The position numbers and the translations under genes were made by a program. Positions 1-8,591 of a stretch of DNA of 44,741 nt are shown piece after piece (position 1 is the stretch's first letter; every line of letters starts with the position of its first letter). A model generated the notes under the pieces. The model did no database searches. It was not told the DNA's origin and saw nothing but the letters and a program-made list of their open reading frames with translations. Source of the DNA: Campylobacter sp. CNRCH_2014_0184h. Its GTDB lineage: Bacteria; Campylobacterota; Campylobacteria; Campylobacterales; Campylobacteraceae. The stretch lies in contig NZ_JAKMTB010000008.1 in NCBI RefSeq assembly GCF_025772985.1, positions 1-44,741 of the forward strand, in the 5' to 3' direction.

Positions 1-61
1 GATTCGAACCAACGGCCCCCTCCTTAAAAGGGAGATGCTCTACCGGCTGAGCTAACGAGAC
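1..61 (-). tRNA. tRNA-Lys (anticodon UUU), partial at the window edge
   Basis: Read on the minus strand, the sequence has a 5' acceptor strand starting at base 61 (GTCTCGT), a D arm, an anticodon arm with the seven-base loop CTTTTAA (bases 24-30), and a T arm with GTTCGAATC. The anticodon UUU (bases 26-28) decodes lysine AAA/AAG. The last bases of the T stem, the 3' acceptor strand and the CCA end lie outside the window. It sits about 90 bases downstream of the pnp stop codon on the same strand. Confidence 0.93.
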
Positions 62-149
62 AATCAAAAAACGAAATTATGCCAAAAGAATATTCTTTTG
101 TCAAGATATAATATAAAATTTTGAGCATATTTTTTAACATGCTCAAAAT

Positions 150-2258
150 TTAGGCTAAGTCTAAAGATACTTTTCCATTTTTAATTTCTGCAACTTTAAC
201 TTTAATTTCATCTCCTACCTCTAACTTTTCTTTAATCTTAGAATTATGTAATAAACCATCCACGCCTTCTTTAAGTTCTACAAAAACTCCAAATTCTACA
301 ACCTTTTGAACTCGTCCTAAAAATTCTTCACCGATATCAAATTTAGGCATTTCCTTTTTGTCGCGCTTTTTGTTAGAACCTTTAGAGTGAAGTAAATTTA
401 ATATATACTCTTTACTTTGAGAAATCAAATCATGATCAATTCCTGCTATTTTAACCTCACCTTTATCTCTATCTAAATCAATATTAACTTCAAATTTTTC
501 AATAATTTCTTTAATGGTTTTACCACCTTGACCTATAATATCAGGAATTTTATTTGGATCTACATTAAAAATTTCAATCTTTGGCAAAATAGCTTCATTA
601 ACAACTATGTTTTGATTAGCCTCTTCCATTAATTGCAAAATGTGCTTCCTAGCTTCTTTTGCTTGATATAAAGCCTCTTTTAAAACCTGTTGCTCTATAC
701 CACCAAGTTTTATATCCATCTGCAAAGCAGTGATTCCATCATAGCTTCCTGCTACTTTAAAATCCATATCTCCATCATGATCTTCAAGCCCCATGATATC
801 GGTTAAAATAGCATATTTTTCATCTTCAAAAACAAGCCCCATCGCCACACCTGCTACTAGTTTTTCACTTTTTACCCCTGCAGCTCTTAAAGCCAATGCA
901 CCACCACAAACAGTAGCCATAGAGCTAGAACCATTACTTTCTAAAATTTCAGAAACCAAACGAATTGTATGAGCATAATCTGTATCAACACTAGGATACA
1001 AAGCTCTTTTTGCTAAATTTCCATGGCCAAGCTCTCTTCTACCAGGAGCTTTTATAGGGCTAGCTTCGCCCACTGAAAAACCTGGAAAATTATAATTAAC
1101 CATAAATTTTTCACAAATTGGATTTTTTTCTGTAAGCATATCTGACATTTGCGCATCATTATCATTTCCCAAGGTGGCCACAACTAAGGCTTGGGTTTGC
1201 CCTCTAGTAAAAAGACAAGATCCATGTGCACTTGGTAAAATATTTGTTTCTATATCTATTTTTCTAACATCCTTTAAACCTCTACCATCTGCTCTTTTAT
1301 TTTCATTAATAATTTGGTTTCTAATAAGTTCTCTTTTGCATGCATGTAAAGCTTTTTCAATATCTTCAAATTTCCATTCGTTTTCAATAGCCATAGATTC
1401 ACTTTCAATCTCTTTTGCTATTTGTAAAATTTCACTTGCCCTTTCACTTTTTGCCATTTGATTAATAGCAATTTTGAGTTTTGTTATATAAGTATTTTTT
1501 ATATAGTCAATAATTTGAATATTATCTGACTCTATTTTAAACTCGAGTTTAGAATTTTTTCTATAAGCAGCAAATGCTTTTTCATATTCATTGGAACCAC
1601 GCAAGATTGCACTACTTGCAAAATCTAAAGCCTTTAAAGTATCATCTTCGCTAAGTTCATTCATACGGTGTTTATCATCTTGCTTGTTTGCCAAAGCTCT
1701 CATTTCTATCATTAAAAGCTCATCTTTAACGCCTGCTACATAAAGATCTAAAGTGCTATTTTTTAACTCGCTATTGCTTGGATTTAAAACAAAATCATTA
1801 TTTATACGACCTATTCTTACACCACAAACAGGTGCTTTAATAGGGATATCACTTAAATACAAAGCAACGCTTGCAGCGTTTAAACTCATCACTTGCAAAT
1901 CTACTTCAGGATCAGCAGAAAGAACCATTACAACAATTTGAGTTGGATATGCATATCCTTTTGGAAAAAGAGGTCTTAAACTTCTATCTATAATCCTAGC
2001 GCTTAATGTTTCATTGTCGCCTGGCTTAGTTTCTCTTTTTACATAACCTCCTGGAATTTTACCTGCTGCATAAGCTTTTTCTATATATTGTACTGTAAGA
2101 GGCAAAAAATCCTCTTCTACCATTTTTTCTTCTCTGGCTACAGTTGCCAAAACCACTGCATTTTTTTCTTGCATTAAAACTGCACCTGCTGCTTGTTTTG
2201 CCACTTTATCGGTATCAAATATTTCAAGGTGATTATTGATATTTATTTCATGTCGCAT
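150..2258 (-). CDS. pnp: Polyribonucleotide nucleotidyltransferase (PNPase)
   Basis: Phosphorolytic 3'-5' exoribonuclease of RNA turnover. The 702 residues show two RNase PH domains (about 1-230 and 320-550), a KH domain with the GxxG loop [12 protein letters not shown], and a C-terminal S1 domain starting near [20 protein letters not shown]. The catalytic aspartate region of the second RNase PH domain is present as [13 protein letters not shown]. The protein ends right after the S1 fold, without the tail of the 711-residue E. coli enzyme. The ATG at 2256-2258 follows a good AAAGGA ribosome site. The 132-base leader holds strong inverted repeats, described separately, which recall the self-regulating pnp leader of E. 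coli. Identity is certain. Confidence 0.98.
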   Translation of the reverse strand: MRHEININNHLEIFDTDKVAKQAAGAVLMQEKNAVVLATVAREEKMVEEDFLPLTVQYIEKAYAAGKIPGGYVKRETKPGDNETLSARIIDRSLRPLFPKGYAYPTQIVVMVLSADPEVDLQVMSLNAASVALYLSDIPIKAPVCGVRIGRINNDFVLNPSNSELKNSTLDLYVAGVKDELLMIEMRALANKQDDKHRMNELSEDDTLKALDFASSAILRGSNEYEKAFAAYRKNSKLEFKIESDNIQIIDYIKNTYITKLKIAINQMAKSERASEILQIAKEIESESMAIENEWKFEDIEKALHACKRELIRNQIINENKRADGRGLKDVRKIDIETNILPSAHGSCLFTRGQTQALVVATLGNDNDAQMSDMLTEKNPICEKFMVNYNFPGFSVGEASPIKAPGRRELGHGNLAKRALYPSVDTDYAHTIRLVSEILESNGSSSMATVCGGALALRAAGVKSEKLVAGVAMGLVFEDEKYAILTDIMGLEDHDGDMDFKVAGSYDGITALQMDIKLGGIEQQVLKEALYQAKEARKHILQLMEEANQNIVVNEAILPKIEIFNVDPNKIPDIIGQGGKTIKEIIEKFEVNIDLDRDKGEVKIAGIDHDLISQSKEYILNLLHSKGSNKKRDKKEMPKFDIGEEFLGRVQKVVEFGVFVELKEGVDGLLHNSKIKEKLEVGDEIKVKVAEIKNGKVSLDLA

Positions 2259-2280
2259 GATTTTCCTTTAAATTTTTATC

Positions 2281-2361
2281 ATAGGCAAAACCAAATAAGC
2301 TTTTTAAATTTTAAAAACTAAAACTTAAAAAGCCTGTTTTTATTTTGCCTATAAATTTATA
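2281..2361 (-). promoter_or_regulatory. Structured pnp leader with nested hairpin and possible promoter
   Basis: Two nested perfect inverted repeats lie just before pnp. The outer arms are 2343-2352 and 2281-2290 (ATAGGCAAAA/TTTTGCCTAT, 10 bp). The inner arms are 2325-2333 and 2299-2307 (GCTTTTTAA/TTAAAAAGC, 9 bp). Together they could fold into one long RNA hairpin of about 70 bases. A TATAAA -10-like hexamer on the minus strand (2356-2361) would start transcription close to the hairpin base, near 2349. No U tract follows, so this does not look like a terminator. In E. coli, RNase III cuts a comparable pnp leader stem and PNPase then represses its own mRNA; extending that to this gene is inference. 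Confidence 0.5.
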
Positions 2362-2394
2362 TCTAAACAACTTATTGCTCAGATATAAATTTAT
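2351..2394. repeat. 14-bp perfect inverted repeat between two genes
   Basis: Arms ATAAATTTATATCT (2351-2364) and AGATATAAATTTAT (2381-2394) are exact reverse complements around a 16-base loop. The right arm contains the TAA stop codon of the gene at 2391-3047. On the minus strand no T run follows, so it is not a standard intrinsic terminator for the genes read in that direction. On the plus strand a run of seven T follows, but no plus-strand gene ends here. It may protect the 3' end of the upstream mRNA. Its left arm also overlaps the putative pnp -10 element. Confidence 0.55.
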
Positions 2395-3047
2395 TTTTTT
2401 AAAGGTAAATAATACCTACTTTCTTCTAAAATATCTAAAATTTCGTGAGCTTGCAAAATCGTTTTATTTTTAAAATAAAACTCAATATCTACAAAATGAT
2501 CAATTTTTTGCACGCAATAAACCTCATCTGCAAAAACACTAATATAATCATATACATCACTTGGCATTAAAGCGGTGGCATAAATAATACTACTAACCTC
2601 TTCTTTTAACAAACTTTTTATACATGAAGAAGCAGTAATCCCACTCTCACACCCCTCATGCAACATTAAAATATTTTTTCCTTTTAAATCTTTTAAAAGA
2701 TTACCTTTTCTATAACGATATACATTCTTTAAAATTTTTTCTTCATAAGTTCTATTTGCCTCACCATAAATATAATCTAAGCTTATATCAAAAGCCTTAA
2801 CTAAGGCTTCATTGTAAACTAATTCTTTTGTTTCGCTAATCATAGCTATTTGACATTCATCATTATTAGGAGCTTTGATTTGCTCTGTAAATAAAAAATC
2901 ATAGGGTATTTCTAATTTTTTTGCCAATACATCAACAAAAACTATAGATTTTAAAGAAGGAGTAATAATAATATAATCTTTTAATTTATTTAGTGGAAGT
3001 AAATCATATAATCTTTCAAGCGCATCTTTTTCATCTTCAAAAAACAT
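2391..3047 (-). CDS. Phosphoribosyltransferase-like protein of unknown substrate
   Basis: The 218-residue protein has the outline of a type I phosphoribosyltransferase fold: an early strand-helix unit (IIITPSLKSIVFVDVLAKKL) and a later hydrophobic strand leading into a PRPP-loop-like segment, NILMLHEGCESGIT (residues 125-138). In active enzymes this segment normally carries two acidic residues before the glycine. Here they are His130 and Glu131, so PRPP binding may be weak or altered. The start codon shares one base with the lptD stop (TAATG), so the gene is translationally coupled to lptD at the end of the purD–RDD–lptD run. I do not recognise a specific function. The fold assignment is moderate and the activity unknown. 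Confidence 0.6.
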   Translation of the reverse strand: MFFEDEKDALERLYDLLPLNKLKDYIIITPSLKSIVFVDVLAKKLEIPYDFLFTEQIKAPNNDECQIAMISETKELVYNEALVKAFDISLDYIYGEANRTYEEKILKNVYRYRKGNLLKDLKGKNILMLHEGCESGITASSCIKSLLKEEVSSIIYATALMPSDVYDYISVFADEVYCVQKIDHFVDIEFYFKNKTILQAHEILDILEESRYYLPLKK

Positions 3048-5080
3048 TATATAGACCTTTCATTTTCTTCCAGAGAAAAATCATAAGATACACCGCCCAA
3101 AGGATAAAAATTAAACATAAAATACACACCACTTTGATCTTTAGCGCTAATCCCACCACTAGTAAGTTTAGGTGAAATATCCTTACGATACATCAAAGAA
3201 TAATTCCAACACTTTCTTTGATAAGTATAACCTATCTCCCATTTTTCAGGATCTTTATTCAAATCAAACCACAAACCACCAAATATTTGATAGTTGGTAT
3301 TTATATCATACTGAGCTTTAGTTCCTAAAAAATTATATTTTTCTTTTTCATATATTCTATAAGCATGATTTAAACTAACTTTCCACTCACCATAATCAAA
3401 TAAGGCCTCACTAAATACTTTATCAAAGCGATTATCTACTCCTGAATATTCTGCCTCATTTCTTAAACTTATATAATCATTATAAAAATATTCCACAACA
3501 TTATCAAAACCACCAAAACTACCTTCTTTGGTAAAATACTTAGCCTTTAAACTATGGTATAGCTTTTTTTTGCCTAAAGCACTATAAAAATACTGATACA
3601 TCGAAAAATTAAACTGCTCAGGATCATCTTTTAATTCTATAAAATCTTCGGTAATTTTACCTGATTTGGCTCCAGGTATAAAATAATTAGCACCTAAATA
3701 TAAAGTGTGATAAAAATTTTCATAAGGTTTAGAAAGATCTGTATATAAAGAAAAATTATGTGAATTTCTAAACAAATGCTCTTGATTTTTAATATCTGTA
3801 TTAGAATAATCTACAAAATTTGCATAAACTCTTTCTGTAAAGGCAAAATTTAAAAAATCATCCAAAAAACTTGTATGATAAATTAAAGGCAAATCAAAAT
3901 CTAAAGTTTTAGCATAAATACCCGTATGTCTATAATATCTATGAAAAGAAGCATCTAAACTATACTGTATATAGTTATCAAAAAAACCATTTAAATATCT
4001 ATGATATTGAAAAGATGGATATTCTTGCATGGTATCTTTGTTGCTAATTTTAGAAGTGTCTATATAATACTTCGCATAAGCACCATAATAATTATCATCA
4101 TCAGATAAGAAATAATTTATTTTTGAGGTAACCAAAGAAGCTTCAGTTTTTGCGCTAGAGCTTAAGTTCATATAATCTACATCATTTAAATAAGTAGCAT
4201 CAATCCATAAGCCTTCTTGAAATTCATCACTCAAAAGGCTCTTGAATAAAGCTTCACTTGAATATTTAATCTCTAAACCATAATGTTCTTTATTTTTTAA
4301 ATTTTCTTCTTTTTTATAGCTTGATTTTTCTCCAAAAATACCACCGCTAATTTCACCTTGAGAATAAGGACTATCAATAAATCTTAAAGTTGAGTATAAT
4401 CCATAGCCTCTTTTTGTCCTAATTTGAGGTTCAAATTGAATATCTGCATTATCATCAATAACATAATAGATTGGTTGGTTATAATATAACCCCTCGCTTT
4501 GTTTTAAAACCACCTGAGGAATTAACAAACCACTTTTCCTTTTAGTGTCTACACTAAAGCCAAAATACGGCAAATACATTACAGGGGTATTTTTTACATA
4601 CAATCTTGCATTATAAAGATGTAAAAAATTACTCTCTTTATTTAATTTACCCTCATCAAAACGAATTTCCCAATCAGGATTTTCAACATTGCAACTAGAA
4701 ACAACCGACTTTTTAGTTACAACAAACTTATCATTTAAATCTGCTTGATGACATTGCAACCAAACCTCTAAATCGTTATTTGAAAAAAATAAATTTTTAA
4801 AAGCTGTTGTGTTATCTTTAAGATTAATTTTAGTATAAGTAGAATTGGTTCTTTCTTTTTGCCCTCGTAAGATATTTACATCACCAAACAATTCTAAATC
4901 TTTAGTTGTTTCATTAAATTTAGCCTCGCTTGCGGTTATTAAATACAAATCAGAAACTACAACCACATTGTTTTTTGCTTCTATAATATCATTTGTTTTT
5001 ACAACATCTAAAGCATAAATGTCTACCTTAGAAGCATACAAACTCCCTACGCAAGCTAAAGAAAGCAATATTTTACGCAA
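3047..5080 (-). CDS. lptD: LPS-assembly outer membrane protein LptD
   Basis: LptD is the outer-membrane beta-barrel that, with LptE, inserts lipopolysaccharide or lipooligosaccharide into the outer leaflet. The 677 residues begin with a signal peptide ([17 protein letters not shown]). An OstA/LptA-like beta-jellyroll follows (about 25-130, including NDIIEAKNNVVVVSD and KDLELFGDVNI), then a long barrel rich in alternating aromatic residues. Cys110, Cys130 (in CNVENPDWEI) and Cys624 are candidates for the disulfides that LptD needs to mature, though the pattern differs from the four cysteines of E. coli. The gene overlaps the RDD-family gene upstream by 8 bases and touches the phosphoribosyltransferase-like gene downstream. 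Assignment is strong from domain order and length. Confidence 0.92.
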   Translation of the reverse strand: MRKILLSLACVGSLYASKVDIYALDVVKTNDIIEAKNNVVVVSDLYLITASEAKFNETTKDLELFGDVNILRGQKERTNSTYTKINLKDNTTAFKNLFFSNNDLEVWLQCHQADLNDKFVVTKKSVVSSCNVENPDWEIRFDEGKLNKESNFLHLYNARLYVKNTPVMYLPYFGFSVDTKRKSGLLIPQVVLKQSEGLYYNQPIYYVIDDNADIQFEPQIRTKRGYGLYSTLRFIDSPYSQGEISGGIFGEKSSYKKEENLKNKEHYGLEIKYSSEALFKSLLSDEFQEGLWIDATYLNDVDYMNLSSSAKTEASLVTSKINYFLSDDDNYYGAYAKYYIDTSKISNKDTMQEYPSFQYHRYLNGFFDNYIQYSLDASFHRYYRHTGIYAKTLDFDLPLIYHTSFLDDFLNFAFTERVYANFVDYSNTDIKNQEHLFRNSHNFSLYTDLSKPYENFYHTLYLGANYFIPGAKSGKITEDFIELKDDPEQFNFSMYQYFYSALGKKKLYHSLKAKYFTKEGSFGGFDNVVEYFYNDYISLRNEAEYSGVDNRFDKVFSEALFDYGEWKVSLNHAYRIYEKEKYNFLGTKAQYDINTNYQIFGGLWFDLNKDPEKWEIGYTYQRKCWNYSLMYRKDISPKLTSGGISAKDQSGVYFMFNFYPLGGVSYDFSLEENERSI

Positions 5081-5531
5081 GATCTATCACCACTGTTTTG
5101 GCTGCATAATCATGCCAAGTTTTCAAAACAATATTACTCAAAGCCCAAGCAAATCCTAAACCATACAACATATCACTAATTTGTCTTACACCTGCTCTTA
5201 GAGCGCTTTGAGTAAAATTTGGTTTATCTAGCAATTCTTGATCAATCACCATGATCTTCAAAAGCATTTTTCCTAAAGTTGCGCCATATAAATAAGTAAA
5301 TAAACTATGGTATGCAAACTGTAAAATCAAAATCCCACCAGCAAAACGCATTAAAAGATTATGAATTTCTTCATAAGTTTGCATAGAATTAATTTTATCA
5401 AGCAAAATAATACTTACGATGCCCAAAATTACAAAACTATCAACAACATAAGCTAAAAATCTTTTTTTAAAACTTGCTATTTTTATTTCTTCTTTTTCTA
5501 GCTTATCAAATAATTCTTGATTGGTGCTCAT
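5073..5531 (-). CDS. RDD family membrane protein
   Basis: A 152-residue integral membrane protein with three probable transmembrane segments (about 28-45, 65-85 and 108-130). The RDD signature appears as Arg and Asp in [15 protein letters not shown] within the first segment. The family is widespread, and its few studied members are linked to ion transport or antiport; no substrate can be given here. Its start overlaps the end of purD by 4 bases (ATGA) and its end overlaps lptD by 8 bases, so all three are likely co-translated. Its position next to lptD may reflect operon history rather than a shared role. Confidence 0.82.
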   Translation of the reverse strand: MSTNQELFDKLEKEEIKIASFKKRFLAYVVDSFVILGIVSIILLDKINSMQTYEEIHNLLMRFAGGILILQFAYHSLFTYLYGATLGKMLLKIMVIDQELLDKPNFTQSALRAGVRQISDMLYGLGFAWALSNIVLKTWHDYAAKTVVIDLA

Positions 5532-6778
5532 TTAAGAACCTGAAAGGCAATATCTTTTCTGTATTGTTTTCCTTTAAAATGGACATTTTCACAAAGTATA
5601 TAAGCGTTTTTTTGAGCTTCTTCAATGCTTTTGCCAGTTCCCACACAAACCAACACGCGACCACCGCTGGCATATAATTTATCATCTTCTAAACTCACAC
5701 CAGCATAAGAAATATGAGAATTTTGTGGAATATCGCCTATCTCAATCAAAGCTTTTGGTGAGTCCTTGTAAGGATAATTTTTACTTGCACAAACCACACC
5801 CACAGCAAATTCATTTTTAATTTTTATATGAGTATTGGCAAGATTTTTATTCACACATGCTAAAAATAAATCCAAAGGATTTTCTATTAAAGGCATCAAA
5901 ACCTCACATTCAGGATCACCAAAACGCACATTATACTCTAAAACATAAGGTTTATTATTTACAACCATCAAGCCTATAAACAACACTCCAACAAATTCAG
6001 CACCTTCTTCTTTCATGCCTTTAAGAGTTGGCGCCACTATATCTTTCTTCACTTGCTCTAACAAATTTTCACTTGCTAAAGTACTTGGAGCATAAGCCCC
6101 CATGCCACCCGTATTAGGCCCTTTATCATTATCTAATAATCTTTTATGATCTTGCGCTGCAGGCAACAATATAAAATCATTTCCATCGCAAACTGCAAAT
6201 ACGCTTAATTCAAAACCATCAAGATATTCTTCAATCACAACAATTTTTCCAGCTTCCCCAAAGCTTTCTCCACTTAGCATATTTTTAGTAGCTTCTAAAG
6301 CTTCTTCATGGCTTTGCGCAATAATCACCCCTTTACCTGCACATAAGCCATCCGCTTTTACAACAATAGGAGGTGTTAAAGACGTGATAAATTTCTTAGC
6401 TTTTTCATAATCGGTTGTGTTTAAAAATTTAGCTGTTTTGATTTTATATTTTTTTAAAAAACTCTTCATAAAAGATTTTGAAGCTTCCAACATAGCAGCA
6501 GCTTTAGTAGGCCCAAAAATAGCAATATTGTTTTCTTTAAAAAGATCTACTATACCCTCTGCTAAAAAATTCTCACTCCCAACTATGCAAAGATCAATCT
6601 CAGATGCTTTTGCATAAGCTGTTATAACTTTAGGATCTTTCATATTAAGATTTGTTCCTATTTTAGCAGTAGCACCATTTCCTGGAGCAAAATAAAATTC
6701 TAAATTATCATTTGTTTTTTGAAGAGCCAAAGCGATAGAATACTCCCTAGCACCGCTTCCTAGTATTAAAATTTTCAT
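5528..6778 (-). CDS. purD: Phosphoribosylamine--glycine ligase (GARS)
   Basis: Catalyses ATP-dependent joining of glycine to 5-phosphoribosylamine, the second step of de novo purine synthesis. The 416 residues show the N-terminal loop [16 protein letters not shown], the ATP-grasp motifs [20 protein letters not shown] and [10 protein letters not shown], and the C-terminal GARS domain. Length is close to the 429 residues of E. coli PurD. It begins 22 bases after the inferred 3' end of a structured RNA (6800-6992), with an AAGGAAAATA ribosome site. It heads the purD–RDD–lptD–phosphoribosyltransferase-like run, so its transcript may start at the promoter of that RNA. Confidence 0.97.
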   Translation of the reverse strand: MKILILGSGAREYSIALALQKTNDNLEFYFAPGNGATAKIGTNLNMKDPKVITAYAKASEIDLCIVGSENFLAEGIVDLFKENNIAIFGPTKAAAMLEASKSFMKSFLKKYKIKTAKFLNTTDYEKAKKFITSLTPPIVVKADGLCAGKGVIIAQSHEEALEATKNMLSGESFGEAGKIVVIEEYLDGFELSVFAVCDGNDFILLPAAQDHKRLLDNDKGPNTGGMGAYAPSTLASENLLEQVKKDIVAPTLKGMKEEGAEFVGVLFIGLMVVNNKPYVLEYNVRFGDPECEVLMPLIENPLDLFLACVNKNLANTHIKIKNEFAVGVVCASKNYPYKDSPKALIEIGDIPQNSHISYAGVSLEDDKLYASGGRVLVCVGTGKSIEEAQKNAYILCENVHFKGKQYRKDIAFQVLK

Positions 6779-6799
6779 TATTTTCCTTAAAAATATTAC

Positions 6800-6992
6800 A
6801 AAAACCCAAATGGCCGGAGTATAAGTGTCTGACCCTCAAAAAGTCAAAGTATGCCATTAGGTGATTTTTAAAGGCTGCAGCTTCTCGCTTTTTTCAAAAC
6901 TCAAACGAAGTCACAGAACACGGTAAATCACACATCACAGCTTATAATTAATGTGTTGGATCCTCTTTAATACCATATCGAACCATTTAGGC
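6800..6992 (-). ncRNA. ssrS: Probable 6S RNA (purD-motif RNA)
   Basis: The stretch between the 481-residue gene and purD can fold into a long rod on the minus strand. A 9-bp closing helix joins CCTAAATGG (6983-6991) to CCATTTGGG (6805-6813). Farther in, GATCC (6958-6962) pairs with GGGTC (6831-6835), and GTGATTT (6925-6931) with AAATCAC (6861-6867) below an apical hairpin. Large internal bubbles separate the helices, and five T follow the closing helix. Size (about 193 nt) and rod shape fit 6S RNA, which binds the RNA polymerase housekeeping holoenzyme. From memory, a conserved purD motif upstream of purD in Campylobacterota has been interpreted as 6S RNA. The alternative is a cis-acting purD leader. 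Confidence 0.7.
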
Positions 6993-6998
6993 AGTATA

Positions 6999-7006
6999 AT
7001 TATAGC
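6999..7006 (-). promoter_or_regulatory. Housekeeping -10 promoter for the 6S-like RNA and perhaps purD
   Basis: The minus strand reads GCTATAAT, the extended -10 form typical of Campylobacter sigma-70 promoters, with a T-rich stretch upstream. Transcription would start about 7 bases downstream, near 6992, exactly at the base of the 9-bp closing helix of the RNA. The coincidence of promoter and helix supports both calls. Confidence 0.65.
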
Positions 7007-7039
7007 TAACAAAACTTAAAAATAGCGTTTAAAAGGTTT

Positions 7040-8485
7040 TTATAAAATCTTAAATTTTGTCTTAGAATCTTTCTTTAAAAAATATTTTCCTTCCAAAATA
7101 ACATCAGCAACAGGCGCCCATATAGTCTTTTCATCGACATAAACTATATCAAATTCAGTATTTTTCATTAACCCTTGGTAATTTACTTTCTTAGGTGCAT
7201 GCTTAACTACATAATAAGGATTCATTGCAAAAATTTGAATCTTCATATTAACATATAAATCAGGATTAGAAGTTACAACTAGGAAATTCTTTTCACATTC
7301 TTTTTTTACTTTCTTTACATATGAAAATAACAATTGATCATTTGGGTTTAAAGCATGTTTGTTTAGTCTGTTTAAATAAAGCTCAGCAAAAGAAAGCGTA
7401 CAAAAAGAAATTTCACTTGCTGTTTTAAAATAAGAGTTTTTAATGCTTGTTGATTTTAAAGATTTTTTCCAAATTTCTATATCTAGTTTTGTTGCACATA
7501 TATTTAAACCCTGCTTAATCTTTTCAAAAAGCTTTTCTCTTGCCATATTAAAACTATTACTAAAAATTGTAAAATTTTTTTCATAAAAAGATTTTTTTAT
7601 CAACTCTAGTCTTTCTACGCTTTTAGTAAAATAATCAGCTTCGTTTTTTAATTCTATTAGTTTTTGTTTTTTACCTTGTATCATTTCTTCTAATTCTTGG
7701 TGTTTTTTTCCGCCTTCTGCTTCTAATCTTGCTTGTTTTGATTTTATATCTGTTATTAGAGTGCTCATTTGACGATCAAGCGCTAATTTTCTATTTTTTC
7801 TGTTATCAATTGAAGCCAAAAGTGCTTGGTAATGACACTGATGAGATAAAAAAACCTCTTCATATAAGCGTTCCATATTGATATGCTTTTGCTTGTCTTT
7901 CATATCTTTATATGACATTTCAAGGTGCACTATGATATTTTTCATTGCAGAAAAATCAGCTTGATTGATAGTATTATCCGAAAACAATAAAGTATCTAAA
8001 GCCTTATATAAAAAACGCTTCATAGCAAAAAAATCAATAATATATGGCACCTCATCTGTGTTAATGTCTTTTACTGCATTAATTGACAAGGTTTCATTAT
8101 AAAAATATCTTTGAATGGCTTGTGGGATAGTTAAATTTAATGTGATTTTATCAAGATTATCATAATCTGTTTCTCTATAAAGTTCTTGAACATAAGCATC
8201 GCGTCTTGTCAGTCTTAAATCTTCTAATTCATCATCACTATCTGTTTTCCAGAAATCTCTTTCTTTGATAAAATCACCATCTGTAAATTCTTGAAATTTA
8301 GAAGGACGTAAATCGGTAATATGCTTTCCATCGGATCTAAATTCAACAAACATACCAACCGTTGGCATACTTCTTTTATCATGCCATGCGTGTTTATTAA
8401 ATTCAAAAAATGTTTTTGCTAGATTGATTACTGTTCCTCTTCCAGTAGCATCCACATAAACCATTATTTTTCCGTGCATATCCAA
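7040..8485 (-). CDS. Unknown protein with cold-shock-like N-terminus and central coiled coil
   Basis: The 481-residue protein has no signal peptide or membrane segment and is probably cytoplasmic. Residues 3-62 resemble a small OB/cold-shock fold (GKIMVYVDATGRGTVI, then FFEFNKHAWHD and VGMFVEFRSDGKHITDL). Residues about 225-305 are strongly charged and heptad-like, predicting a coiled coil. Residues 401-452 look like the first half of a response-regulator receiver, ending in FDIVYVDE, but lack the rest. The ATG at 8483-8485 follows AAGGATTTGG. It lies immediately upstream of the 6S-like RNA and purD, a position I recall also being held by a hypothetical gene in C. jejuni. Function unknown; an RNA-binding role is only a guess from the N-terminus. 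Confidence 0.75.
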   Translation of the reverse strand: MDMHGKIMVYVDATGRGTVINLAKTFFEFNKHAWHDKRSMPTVGMFVEFRSDGKHITDLRPSKFQEFTDGDFIKERDFWKTDSDDELEDLRLTRRDAYVQELYRETDYDNLDKITLNLTIPQAIQRYFYNETLSINAVKDINTDEVPYIIDFFAMKRFLYKALDTLLFSDNTINQADFSAMKNIIVHLEMSYKDMKDKQKHINMERLYEEVFLSHQCHYQALLASIDNRKNRKLALDRQMSTLITDIKSKQARLEAEGGKKHQELEEMIQGKKQKLIELKNEADYFTKSVERLELIKKSFYEKNFTIFSNSFNMAREKLFEKIKQGLNICATKLDIEIWKKSLKSTSIKNSYFKTASEISFCTLSFAELYLNRLNKHALNPNDQLLFSYVKKVKKECEKNFLVVTSNPDLYVNMKIQIFAMNPYYVVKHAPKKVNYQGLMKNTEFDIVYVDEKTIWAPVADVILEGKYFLKKDSKTKFKIL

Positions 8486-8591
8486 ATCCTTGATTTAAAG
8501 AAAAATTCAATTCTTATTTTAACTTTGTTTTCATAAATTTACAATTATATTTTAAAATTTCACAAAATAAACGTCTTTAGGTATTTTATTT

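Noticed and set aside
1174-1461. Plus-strand open frame of 95 codons opposite pnp
   Set aside because: It lies wholly within the well-conserved pnp gene on the other strand, has hydrophobic low-complexity composition and no ribosome site. The same reasoning excludes the other antisense frames, such as those opposite lysS, ccoI and guaA.
2351-2394. Plus-strand intrinsic terminator
   Set aside because: The hairpin plus T run looks like one on the plus strand, but no gene on that strand ends here. It is kept as an inverted repeat of unclear role.
6779-7039. Purine riboswitch before purD
   Set aside because: I do not see the three-way junction core or conserved loops of the purine aptamer. The long rod and closing helix fit 6S RNA better.
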